Origin: Amoeboaphelidium protococcarum
Lineage: Eukaryota > Aphelidiomycota > Aphelidea
Direction of reading: 5' to 3'
DNA length: 64,000 nucleotides
NCBI GenBank assembly: GCA_023515745.1
Contig: JALECJ010000004.1
Location: 744,001-808,000 of the forward strand
Position numbers and translations under genes: made by a program. Positions 33,282 to 44,130 of this stretch are shown here, piece by piece. The notes under the pieces were generated by a model that was not told where the DNA came from, did not search any database, and saw nothing but the letters and a program-made list of their open reading frames with translations. The number at the start of each line of letters is the position of its first letter. Position 1 is the first letter of the stretch.

Positions 33282-34328
33282 ATGGACTAGTTTGATGCAT
33301 TCTCCGATAATACTCAGAGCCATTAGAACACTCTTCAGAGTGGAGCTGGTGGAGAGTTTGATCCAGATGCAGCAATGAATGACTTTCTAAAGAGAGAGCA
33401 GGAGACGTTTGGCACTGCTGGAACTGATGACTTTTTTGGTGGTGGCAATGTTGCCGGTAGTAATAATAACAACAACAACAACACTTTGCTGAGTCCTGAG
33501 AATTAAACAGCTGCTTCATCTAATAGAAACTCTTTTGGAGGAGCTGCTGGATCTAATGGTTTTGACGCTGTGAACATGATGAGCTCTGCTGCATCGGAGC
33601 CTGCACAATAACGTAAAGAGTCTGCAGCAGCTTTATCAGTCAGAGCCGAGCAGCCAACCTCCGCTTCATCTTTCGATAACGCTGCCCTGTCCAGAAAGGA
33701 ATCTATGGTTAGTAACAGTAATAGCATTAGTAGCAACTATCAGCAACAACAATAGTAGTAGAACAGACCAATGTCTGCCACAGTGTCTCCAACCAGTGCA
33801 CAGACACCGCGCGAAGATACTCAGGCTGTGAAGGAGTGGAGAGCCAAGTAGGATAAGAAGATCTAGGCTAGGGATGAGTAGATGAAGAAGAAGCATGAGG
33901 AGACTATTCAGAAGGCTCGTCAGGAGATTGACAAGTTTTATGAAGAGTACAACCAGTAAAAGTCCAAGGCTATTGCTGCTAATCGCGAGAGTGAGCAAAC
34001 GTTCCTGAGAGTTAGAGATGAGACCAAGGTTAATGAAGGTATCAATGTATGGGAAAAGGTTTGCAATCAGGTTGATTTTAATGCACCTTCTAGCGGATCT
34101 TTGATGAAGAAAGACACTGCTCCATTGAGTGCGGGTGTTGGTAAGAGTGCTTAATCTGGTGGCAGAGCTGGTACTTCAACTGCCGGTGGTAGTGGTGGTA
34201 ATCAGAACACTAATAGTAACGCCGATGCTCTTGTCAAGCGTGATACTGCTCGCTTCAAGGCTATCCTGTTACAGTTGAAAAATGACTCTAAAGCTCCTGG
34301 TAATGTTGCTGTAAAGGCTAACAATTGA
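33282..34328 (+). CDS. CLC1: Clathrin light chain, 348 aa
   Basis: The N-terminus is MDQFDAFSDN (second Gln-position codon is TAG), followed by a long Asn/Ser/Gln-rich disordered region with a TAG-coded Gln run. The conserved core is AVKEWRAKQDKKIQARDEQM then KKKHEETIQKARQEIDKFYE, the heavy-chain-binding helix, and GINVWEKVCNQVDFN (WExV-type motif). The end RDTARFKAILLQLKND matches the fungal DLTRFKEVLLRLK signature. It is longer than the usual 220-250 residues because of the N-terminal and Gly/Ser-rich inserts. Role: regulatory subunit of the clathrin coat. Light chains of this clear form are opisthokont-like. TGA 34326. Confidence 0.9.
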
Positions 34329-34458
34329 TTTTAATAGTGTCGATTGGAATAAATTGTGTTGAATCTAACAAAGATTAATTTAAATTGATTTATACTAACC
34401 TGGTCAAAGACTATTCATGTAATTAAGTGAGCTAACGGAGTATATTTAATTGAGAATA

Positions 34459-36063
34459 TCAAAGATCTGGACCGTTGGTGTCATCAATGTCCAAATCATC
34501 CAACAACTCTGCAAGATTAATACCTCCGTCTCCTTCACCAGCCTCAGACTCAGTGTCCATAGCATTACGATTGGTGTTCTTGTACAAGTTAATCATACCA
34601 CGCAACTCCTGATCCTGCTCAATATCGTTCATAAACTCTTCCCACTCGAGAGCCTTCTTCTCAGCATCTGTCATTCTCTTACCACCACTATGCCCACCCG
34701 CCTACTGATCCATATCCATGTCCACATCGTCTCCGCCAGCCTCCATACCATTCGCAATACGCTTCAACTTCCACTTGCGCTTCTTTTTACCATTCTTCTT
34801 ATTCGTACCTTCAAATAGCTTCTTGATCAGGATCACATCAGGTATCTGCGCAAATTGCTTACTTCCAGTCTGCGCCTTGGCGTAATACTAATCCCAGATA
34901 TCAGAATTGAAGTTGGAATGCAGGAGCGATACACCTTGGACATAATCGCCCTCTTTCAAAACGGCGCCCAAATGACTTCTCACAATGTACTAGTTATCAA
35001 AGTCAATATCCATCTCACTCAACTACTGCTCCTTGCTCACCTGCGTACATCTGCATACAGTGACATCGGCCATCACGTACTTGTCGCTGCGCTACTGCTA
35101 ACTCTAATCAAGTCTTTCCACGTCAACCACAAAGAAGGGACTCAGGGCAGATGAACCGGAGCCTTTAACACCACTTTCCACCAGAGCAGGAAATGGATCG
35201 CGCCAGTAGACATTATTCTACACCTCAGCCTGCTGACCTGTACGCACATCCATCACAGTGAATCCACCACCTCTGACGCGTGTACACATCACCAAAGGAC
35301 TAATGCTTCCAAGAGATCTAGCCAAACTGAGCGGCAGCACCACAATATCATCTTTACAGATAGATATAAGTTCAGCACTGATTGTAAACTTTGTATTGGC
35401 AGTATTACTCTTTATGTCAGCAGATATCAACTTGCTACCTTCCTTGATTCGCAGTGGTGCCTATCCTTGAATAAAGTGCAGAAAGTTGAGAGCGTGTTAT
35501 CTCAGAGCAAAGTAAAAATCGAGTCCATCTTTACGCTCTTTGATGTTGGTGGTGTCCTTGTGCGCGTTATGCTTCAATATCACCTGCTCCAAGTAGAAGA
35601 ATGTTCGCTTATGCTTCACCTTCTATCTCAGCTGCACCGTCGCATTCCAACTGTCCTAAGCCATAAGTCTGGTACACGCTTCACACATCTGGTTCTGCAC
35701 GATCCATTCAATCTAGAACTACTGCTGCAGAATCAGCTGTGGATACGGCTCTCCTTGCACGGTCAGCTGGGTGATAAGACGACGCGAATGGGCCTCAGTC
35801 CAGATGAACGAAGCATCCACCAATTTCACCTTATTCAGCCCTTTGATCTTTCGCAGGAGCAGTGCCATCAGCTCTTTACTCTCCAACGCGCAAGTCACCC
35901 ATGAATTAGGTGGCTATAAGAATCTATCACAATTTCTGCACCAATTCACCACCTGCTATTTAGCGATTCCATCAGATAAATCAACATCATTTCGGATGCA
36001 ATTGACGCACATATTGGCCGGGTTCTGTGGAGTGGGAACACCGCATTAACAGCAAAGTACCAT
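34459..36063 (-). CDS. NMD3: 60S ribosomal export adaptor NMD3, 534 aa
   Basis: A single minus-strand exon from ATG 36063. The N-terminal zinc region has four CxxC-type pairs (MVLCCQCGVPTPQNPANMC, VNCIRND, WCRNCDRFL). It continues with PPNSWVTCALESKELMALLL and FIWTEAHSRRL as in NMD3. The middle contains KHNAHKDTTNIKERKDGLDF and FALRQHALNFLHF. The C-terminus has a basic patch (KKNGKKKRKWKLKRI) serving as NLS and an acidic tail with a leucine-rich NES-like LAELLDDLDIDD. NMD3 carries the large subunit out through CRM1. It is convergent with clathrin light chain (130 bp). Confidence 0.93.
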
Positions 36064-36366
36064 GCTTTACACCTATTACTATTACGGAAGCTATTATTAG
36101 TCCATAATCATTTTCCTTCTTGAAGTCCAACAATAAATATCAGGCAAACGAAATGATAATATAACAAAAGATTGCTATAAAGCAGATCAAAGAATGAAAA
36201 TCAATCAAAGAAATCGTAAGAGAGAAAGACAACGAAAGATCATCAAGACGTCTCGACATAAATAAGATAAATGAAGTAAATCACAACGGAATTTATTTAA
36301 ACAAACGCGATAAGTCAAAGATTTAATGTGTTAATACAGTGGATAAATTGATATCTCCAGAGTAGA
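36064..36366. other. Intergenic spacer
   Basis: 303 bp, A-rich, between NMD3 (its promoter side) and the 3' end of the large membrane protein gene. It contains a repeated GAAAGA pattern. No coding signal. Confidence 0.4.
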
Positions 36367-39162
36367 TCAAACCATGTTGTAATTAGAGTGGAAAGACGCG
36401 TGAGAATCTCGAGAGCTTCTTCCCTCCAATTGACCGGGAGTGCTCAATCTTGACCCGGCGTTGATAGGTGATGTGTCACTATCCTGGGATTAGGATGATC
36501 GCATAGAAGAGAACTAGTCACTTCTCCAAGACAGATAATCATCGCCATCTTGAATACCATCCATAAAACTGTCACAATCCGAGCCATCTTCTCCTTGCAT
36601 TTGATAGTGAGACGGATCAATGCGCAAGTCTTTATAATACCAAGATTTCAATTGAGTTCTCTCCTTGGCCAGACGGATCTAATCATCATGCAGTCGCTTC
36701 TTATACGCCCTGTAAGCAAACACATAGACAGTCATCAGAGCGCAATATAAGCCAACAGTAATGAATACCACAAAAATGATCAGAGTCTTACCATTAGGAG
36801 AGAAACGCTCGCTATTAGACATTGGACGCATCAGCTCAGAGGAGAAGACGTTCGGATTAATGGATCGCGTGACTTAACCTTTATACAACGTGCTATTTCT
36901 GTCATTGATAAGTGCTCTGACAGCATCAGCAATAGCCATAGCATCTTGACTATCATCAGCTGGACTAATGGTAAACTGCACAGCTGTTATCTACAAAACC
37001 TGAGCCACATTCAGTACTTCAACATTAGATGCGGATATTTTAAACTGAGAGAGAGTATTAACCAAATCATCTTTAAAGCTCTTCTCAAAACTAGCACGCT
37101 CTGGACCTGAAGGATTGGAGCAGACATCACCACACTTGAGCTTGAATGCTATTACAAGGAGTGGAAGATCAGGCGACTTACCCAAAGCCATTCCATCGTA
37201 TCCTTCACTACTTGGTAAAAGATTTCTTACTCTTTCTCCTTACTCAGTGGACTCTGGCAAGGCATCCATTTAATCCATACTCTCAAAAGCTTTCTGCTAA
37301 TAAGCTGCAGCGTCACCATCAACTTGAAGGCCAGGTCTACCCGTTTAGATAAGACCATTATTAGGCTGTGCAGCTGCTTACTCAACCACTTGCTTATTCT
37401 CAGGTGCAGAAAAGAAGGCATCCCTCTAACCGTCATCAACCTTTGCGGGCATTATAGCAGAATACTGAGTTGGATAATTGTACACTTCAGGACTAATAAT
37501 GTCATCAGACTTTTACATTGTGTCACTTGTGTCACCTGATGCAGACTTATCTTGCACATCACTAGAAGTAGGGACGGCAACACCGTTACTGAACGAATAC
37601 TCATATTCAACAGAGGAGTCTTCAGACTACCATGCAGTTGCATTGCTCCTCTTAGTACCATTAGTAGACTAAGTCGCATTTAATGGAGACACTGCCTTTT
37701 AAGTATTATTAGTATTATTACCAGCATTGATCAGGGAAGAAGGCAAATTGGTTGACTAATTAAATTGATTATCGCCTTCAAATTACATGGCAGATTGATT
37801 ATTGAACGCAGGACCTGTGGAGTTGATATCCGAAGCATTGGGGAAACTCTACCCTCTCGCGTCATCCCTATCAGATTAAGTAGCATTATCACGCAGTGTC
37901 TAATTATCGTCCAGTGATGAGGGCGCATTAGAGAATCGATTGCCAGCATCTTCTGCAGATTATGAAGGAGTCTGAGTCGGCTATACACGGACGTCAGTGG
38001 CAGTCTACTGCTAACTAGCACCGATCTGAGATCTGGCACTTGCATTCTAATCAGAGTTTTGACTTGTCCTTTGATACTCGCTCGGAATATTAGAACGCTA
38101 AGGGAAGGCAGTCTGAATTTACTACACTGTCTAAAAGGGCCTTTGCGTTTATTATGACGCACCAGGATTACCAGCATTGATACTACTTGCCACAGAAGGC
38201 ACAGTATTGGACGGTAAAGGATTTCTAGTAACACTTTGAACTTGCCCAACTGGCGTCCTTGACTACATTTCTTGAGCACTTACTGCTCCTGGTGACTAAG
38301 CAGCAGCAGCAGCAGTCCTAGAAGCAGGTGATGGAGACGGATTAGACGCGACCGGTGATATCGAAGGGGCAGGCGAACGCTGAAGAGCCGGTGTTGGCTA
38401 AATTGCAGACGGAGAAGGTGAGGGTGAAGGCGAAGGCTCAGATGGAGGAGGTTATGCTTATGCAGATGGAGTAGGTGTTTGACGCACCTGCGAAGCCGCA
38501 GGCGTTTTAGGTCTCGCTGTGCCACTTCTAGCTCTAGCACTATTCCTTGGAGTCTGCACTGCACTATCGGAGTCGGGTGTACGCTAAGGTCTAGGATTTG
38601 ACTCCGCCGGATTCTACTATTCATTCACTACAGGCGGCTTAGGTGGAGGTGGAGGTGGAGTAGCAGGTACTGGAGGTGGAACTGCAGCCGGAGGTTGAGC
38701 TTACCATGTCTGCGGAGGAGGTGCAATAGGAGCGGGAGATGGAGCTTACCATGTCTGTGCAGGAGGTGCAATCGGTGCCGGAGGTTGAGGTTACGCTCTT
38801 TAAGGAGGAGATCCACCACCTGCAGCAGCCCCACCCTTTATTCCAGCTTCTAGCGCGTCTCCTAACAATTCCTTACTTCGCGGGCTTCCATCCATTACAA
38901 TCATTGGCTTGCCGTTAATCATTTACATTCCAGAAGTAGCTGTCTGCTGTTCTTACGACTATTAGGATGATTATTGTGATGATTATTGTGATGACTATTA
39001 CTATTACTATTACGATGACTATTAAGTCATCTCTTGTTGTTCTTACATAGCTTGAAATTTCCTTTCGCGTAATCGTAACAGGCCATTTACTCTTAAATCG
39101 ACAATCACACTTCCAAGTATCAGCACAAGTATAAAGTACAATCGCTATTAAAATATCCTCAT
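36367..39162 (-). CDS. Large Gln/Pro/Ser-rich type I membrane protein with SEA-like stem, 931 aa
   Basis: From ATG 39162 the frame begins with a signal peptide (QRLYFILVLILGSVIVDL). Gln/Ser repeats follow (SSQQSSQQSSQQ, coded mostly by TAA and TAG), then proline-rich tandem motifs (APPxQTWQAxxPAP twice, PPPPPPKPP), and about 450 residues rich in Ser, Thr, Asn and Gln with many N-glycosylation sites. A compact domain at about residues 655-760 (LVIAFKLKCGDV, FEKSFKDDLVNTLSQFKI, VAQVLQITAVQFTIS) has the alternating pattern of SEA/ferredoxin-like stems. The transmembrane helix is TLIIFVVFITVGLYCALM, followed by a basic stop and a 130-residue Ser-rich cytoplasmic tail. It looks like a mucin-type surface receptor or wall sensor. 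No close family is recognised. No internal stop other than UGA 36367. Confidence 0.68.
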
Positions 39163-39910
39163 TGTATCTTACTATCAATAATCTTCAAATATATATATTC
39201 ACACACGCACACAGCGACGAAGATTGATACAATAATGGTGTTATTATTACTATGGAAATAACAATGCGATAGTTATACACAAACAAATGGAATCTTATTA
39301 ATTGATGCTACAATACTTTGAATGAAGAGTGCAAGTGACCATAGTACAAAGCTCTGTGCATCAAAGTTGGCCAAGCGCTGACTGGCTGTGTTCCGGAACA
39401 CCAGCTCTGATTGGTTTGACTCAATCACAACTAAATTAAATTAAAATTGTGCCACTTCATCGTAGAAAGTCTTAACAGAAGATATTAAATCCTTAGGTCA
39501 TGGTGTGAGTTATAGTAAATGAGCAAATTAACAATCAGTCCACTCAAGCTGTATAGATACCGCGTGTAATCTGGGTGGAATCGCGTGCTTTGCTCTATGA
39601 TAACTTAATCATTATAATGTGCTCAGACAGACCATAGAGCTGATTGTTTCAAATTTAGCGCTATGAGTGGATGCCGCATGAGCACTTCAATAGTAAGATG
39701 AGCGTTATCGTTTTCTCTTGCATCTCAACAAGGCGGTTGAACGCGCACTCTCTTTCACTCGCTCAGCACAAGCGCCCTTTAGGACTTTAGCCGTTCGTTG
39801 TTGATCGATTCGCTCATTCTTTTGGTCGCCTTCTCGTAGTAGATCCGCCCGTTAACATCTTTTTCCGCACTAAAATAACAATTAAAGTAATAATACTAAT
39901 CAACTTCATA
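39163..39910. promoter_or_regulatory. Divergent 748-bp intergenic region with 14-bp palindrome
   Basis: Upstream of both the surface-protein gene and aldolase. It contains a perfect palindrome GTGTTCCGGAACAC at 39388-39401, with TTCCGGAA like a heat-shock-element pair, and an ATTGG (CCAAT-box) at 39411. A GC-richer segment with CACTCGCTCAGCACAAGCG lies close to the aldolase start. No gene is evident. Confidence 0.4.
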
Positions 39911-41202
39911 ATGGCAGGAACTTCAATTAAGGACGCATCGATCACTTATACTTCTGGACTGGCTCCACATACGCCAAAGTTGAGCGAGGAGCGTGTACAA
40001 GAGCTGTACAAGAACGCACAGGCAATTGTGGCTGCCGGTAAAGGTATTCTCGCTGCAGACGAGAGTACCGGAACTATTGGCAAGCGCTTTCAGCCAATCT
40101 CTGTGGAGAACAATGAAGAGAATAGACGCCGCTACCGTGAGCTATTGTTCACTGCTGATCCTAAAGGTAAATCTTATATACATAATACATATGTGCTTAT
40201 ATTTTAACTTTCGACTTCTTGATGAAGTGTGTGTGTTTATGTGTAGAGTTGAGTCAGTATTTGGGTGGCGTCATCTTCTTTGAGGAGACTCTGTACTAGA
40301 AGACGAAGGATGGTCGCAGATTTGTCGATGTCATTCGCGATGCTGGTATTCTAGTTGGTATCAAGGTTGACAAGGGTGTCGTGCATCTGCCTGGTACTGA
40401 TAATGAAACCACCACTTAAGGTTTGGACGGTCTGGGTGAGCGCTGTGCCAAGTACTACTAGGATGGCGCGAGATTTGCAAAGTGGCGTAGTGTGCTCAAG
40501 ATTGACACCAAAACTGGATGTCCATCGCAGCTGTCCATTGATGAGAATGCTGAGGTGCTGGCTCGTTATGCTGCCATCTGTCAGGCTAATGGTTTAGTGC
40601 CTATCGTTGAGCCTGAGATACTGATGGATGGTGATCATGACTTGGAAGTTGCTGTGAGAGTTGCCACCCGTGTGCTGTCTGCAGTCTACTATCGCCTGCA
40701 CGTGAACAATGTGTATTTGGAGGGCACTCTGCTGAAGCCGAACATGGTATGTCCCGGTGTGGACTTCAAAGGTAAGGTTAGTAGTGCTGATGTTGCTGTG
40801 GCCACTGCTGCTGTACTGAGACGCTGTGTGCCATCTTCAGTTGGCGGTGTCACTTTTTTGAGTGGTGGTTAGAGTGAGCAAGAAGCTACTCAGAATTTGA
40901 ACGATATCAACGTTGCAGCTGCTGTTCCATCTCCAACTTCTACCAGTGGTTAGAAGCAGGGAAGTTGTTTTGTGAAGAAGCCGTGGGCATTGACTTTTTC
41001 TTACGGACGTGCTCTGTAAGCTTCAGTGTTGAAGGCTTGGCAGGGTAAGGAGGAGAATGTGAAGGAAGCTCAGCGCATTCTATTGGTTAGAGCCAAGGCT
41101 AATAGCCTGGCTGCTCTGGGTCAGTACGAAGCTTCCAAGCATGAGGCTGGTATGGCTGGTGCTGGTTCAGAAAGCTTGCACGTCAAGGATTACAAGTACT
41201 GA
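39911..41202 (+). CDS. Fructose-bisphosphate aldolase, class I, 403 aa
   Basis: Exons 39911-40166 and 40247-41202 flank an 80-nt intron (GTAAATC...ATGTGTAG). Class I landmarks: [55 protein letters not shown], Schiff-base lysine in [25 protein letters not shown] and [13 protein letters not shown], with a C-terminal Tyr. The glycolytic enzyme cleaves fructose-1,6-bisphosphate. It has an insertion of about 17 residues ([18 protein letters not shown]) before [11 protein letters not shown], explaining its length above the usual 363. Five or more conserved Gln are TAA/TAG (e.g. SGGQSEQE). The codons are strongly biased, as expected for a highly expressed gene. Confidence 0.95.
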
Positions 41203-41462
41203 TCTTGGGTTGTTTTGCATGATTATGTACGTGATAATTGGCATTTACACAGTGGAAGGACATTTATGAATTTGGAGATTTAATATAACCAATGATAATG
41301 CAATTTTTTTGAATATCTTAGTCTTTTTTAAATTGCTTCACGGTAACCGGATTTGGTTATTATATCTCGCAGCATGAAAAGTTTTATATTACTTGCGTCC
41401 CACCTTTTTGTCATTGATTCACTCTTCCTGCAAAGAAGCATTGGCGAGACAAGTAAGCAATT
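41203..41462. other. Spacer between aldolase and retroelement remnant
   Basis: AT-rich 3' flank of aldolase. The pol frame of the neighbouring element stays open across it on the minus strand but without recognisable domains. Confidence 0.35.
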
Positions 41463-42213
41463 CTACAGCAACGGCAAATGCACTAGAAGAACACTACGGA
41501 TCGTCAGGTCGAACGAAGACAATGATACAAAGATTAGACGGATATCAACTATTTGGCAGTTATTTGTATCCAGTGAAATAGTTGTTGTTGCAACCGTGGC
41601 AGTAAATGGGCCAAAAGTCAATTGCACATCAATTATTGTGGCGAGCCTGCAATCAGTCCCAACGAGTCCAAAGTCATGAACATCCTTCAACAACTGTCGT
41701 CTTTCAGTCTCATTAACTAACACTTTGCCATCAATTTCGCTTTGTGGTAAACGTCTCAAAATGAAATCTTTGGCCAGCATCAAATCTAAGTGTGACACCC
41801 TATGTCCTTCATGAACTTCGCACTTTCTCCCCAATTTCCATTTCTCACACTAGCGGGACAATGCATCCGCTATTACATTCTAATGCCTAGAGATATGTAT
41901 CACATCAAAGTCAAATTGCAGAAGAAAATCTAACCATCGTTCCCACATTGGAATTGTATGCTTCTACGTAAGCAGAAACGTTCGCGCAATGTGGTCATTA
42001 TATACCGTGCACTTGCCACCCTTAAGGAGCAGCTCAAACTTTGACTTTCTATTGAACAAATTACTGATGACTTTAATGCACTTATAGGCAAACTTCTGAT
42101 TTGTAATGTGAATATTCAATCCTCCGTCACAGTAGACTAGATGATCCCAATAGCTATATCCCCAGATCTATGGTTTCAATTTTGTTAGCACTTAACCATG
42201 CCATAATGCGCAA
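41463..42213 (-). pseudogene. Ty3-type retroelement pol remnant: RNase H and integrase zinc-binding region
   Basis: The minus-strand frame reads HLVYCDGGLN..., FELLLKGGKCTVYNDHIART, MWERWLDFLLQFDFDVIHIS and RHQNVIADALSRQCEKW. These are the end of a Ty3/gypsy RNase H domain (TDH...RW...FDFxIxYxxGxxNxxADALSR). About 45 residues later NETERRQLLKDVHDFGLVG resembles the start of the integrase HHCC module with its second His lost. No integrase catalytic core (D,D-35-E) follows. Gln at conserved positions is coded by TAG, so the element used the host code. Reverse transcriptase is missing directly upstream. Decayed and internally deleted. Confidence 0.75.
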
Positions 42214-42621
42214 GAGCACGACCAAACACCCCGCAACTTTTACCAGAGATATCAGACCCGACAGTATGCTCCCAGCACGATGGATGTGATTTAATGAAAA
42301 AATCTAGCCAAGAAGTCCACGTTTCGTCGCCGCGTAGTTGTGCAGGCTGGTGTTCCAGGACGGACGCTTCGCTTTGTTCTTCTCTAAATTCTAGCACTCA
42401 TCTTCTACATGATTGCCATATCTCTTACAGTTAGAGCAGAAAACCTCATTATCCTTGCGAGATCTTATTTCACCTGACCTTCCATCACGTGTCATCAATG
42501 CTTTGATGCTGCCAGTTAGTTCACCCAATACTTTGATGAACATCGCGACCAAGTCGCTTTGAACTGAATGAGATGCATCATTAGGTACTTCGCAGATTGG
42601 GACGCAACAGCTTCGACTCTT
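42127..42621 (-). pseudogene. Retroelement gag remnant with zinc knuckle
   Basis: An open frame of 164 codons, in a different frame from the RNase H segment and overlapping its start. It has a helical part (VQSDLVAMFIKVLGELTGSI) and a zinc knuckle EVFCSNCKRYGNHVEDECQN. The spacing is Cx2Cx5Hx4C, one residue longer than the usual CCHC knuckle, followed by a basic stretch. Gag knuckles bind the RNA genome. Its position next to RNase H implies that protease and reverse transcriptase have been deleted. Confidence 0.6.
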
Positions 42622-42699
42622 TCACCAGACTCCTTATCCTGTTATTCGCTTACCTCAAAATTTGTTAACAGCCTTTTCAGTTAAGCCTGGTACAGCGGA

Positions 42700-43700
42700 A
42701 AGCTTTACTCACTGCTCTGACCATTTTTAAGTACACAACCTCACTTCTACATCAGACACGCTCCCATTTACGCGTAAATTATTAGAAGATTTATTCTACT
42801 TATTCCTATTCTCTCCTCAAACTTTAGATGTTAGACCAACCACAGCATGTCATTTCTATTCTATCCAATATTGAAAGCCAGCGAAGAGACTCTACAAATT
42901 TGCAAATGTCAACGGGACAACCAATTTTTTAAGCATTCAGTGTGATTAACCGCTAGCTACATATGGTACAGTGCTGCATCCATTTCGTGAGCTTACTCTC
43001 TGCATACTTGTCGACGTTTGCGAACATTGCGGATATAGTACTATTGAGTAAAATAGTCATTAAAACTTAAGCTTTACCATAGTCATAGAACCCACCTGGA
43101 ATAGAGGACATTTACTTTTTCGCGGTCTTTATTTGTGACATTAACTAAAGTTGAGTCTTTCATAATGTCTCGGAATATATGATTTGCTTCTTCATTGGAG
43201 TGGGGGCAACCAGAGGTACAGAAGGCGGCACAGCGGTTTAAGCAACATGCATTTAGAACTATTACCTTCGATCAGATAAATATTGTTTCTATTACTGGAA
43301 TTATTGATTTATCAACATCAACTGATTAACATGGACGACAGGAGTTTGGGAACCAGAACCAGTCATTAATAAGGAACGTGTTAAGTGATAACTTATGACA
43401 GACTATACTAACCATTGAATGGAAAATCTAGGTCCATTGGCAAGGAGTGCAATGGATGGCAATACTTTATGCAAATTGCAAAGATGATCGTCAACGTACT
43501 ATTTCCACGCGTTTATTCTTACAGCGAAGAGCCCTTAAACGATAATCAGCACATTCAAATCCAGGTTTGCCTCGGGCAAGGACGTTAAATTGACCTTCTT
43601 TAATCAATATTCCAATTGGTTACTACTCTATTCAAGGCATTCATAATTCAAGGGTCCGCACTAGTCTATCATTCATTATATCCTACGCTTCACCGGATTA
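42700..43700 (-). mobile_element. Further decayed retroelement sequence (possible RT fragment and Cys-rich segment)
   Basis: The minus strand has a YVDDHLCNLHKVLPS segment (43450-43500), which resembles the YxDD active site region of reverse transcriptase, preceded in another frame by FNVLARGKPGF. At 43100-43270 a Cys-rich frame reads CCLNRCAAFCTSGCPHSNEE then ANHIFRDIMKDSTLV. Frames are broken repeatedly. The order (RT-like, then gag-like, then RNase H) is not that of one intact element, so this is either two insertions or a rearrangement. The RT call is weak. Confidence 0.35.
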
Positions 43701-44130
43701 AAGACTAGAACGCCAGATTAATTGACATTGTTAGCAAATTTCATCATATCCAGATCAACGACCGCACCAATAAGCAACTAATACCGTGTACTTTTGTAAT
43801 AGTTCCTCTAATCTCCAGCAATTAACTAGCATTACCATGCTGGATTCACAATTAAAGCGCAGTTCTAAAACCATTTAAAAACATTGCGTAATTACCCATC
43901 TAGTCTAAAAACGCGAGATATTCTTCATCAATTTCCGTTAAACAATGACAAGAGAGGAGATAGTTCGATCATAAGGCCGCTGTTAGGAGTAGTAGTCTAG
44001 CGTTCCATTGAGACGCCCAGCTACAGTCAAGTTCATCCAAAAAGTGAACAAAAACCCTTTACATTTCAAGTTCAAAAAAATAAATTACAGTAAATAAGAA
44101 ATAATTTTGCCAAATCACTCAAATTTTATT
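43701..44130. other. AT-rich spacer, no gene recognised
   Basis: Short open frames only. It may include further retroelement debris and the 3' region of guanine deaminase. I see no terminal repeats. Confidence 0.35.

Noticed and set aside
38915-39178. Minus-strand open frame of 87 codons rich in Ile and Val, resembling a membrane protein.
   Set aside because: It is the shifted frame of the Gln/Ser repeat and signal peptide of the large membrane protein, whose own frame is continuous to its TGA.
43450-43500. YVDD segment as proof of an intact reverse transcriptase.
   Set aside because: Flanking RT motifs are frame-broken or absent and the order relative to gag and RNase H is wrong, so it is only noted as possible debris.
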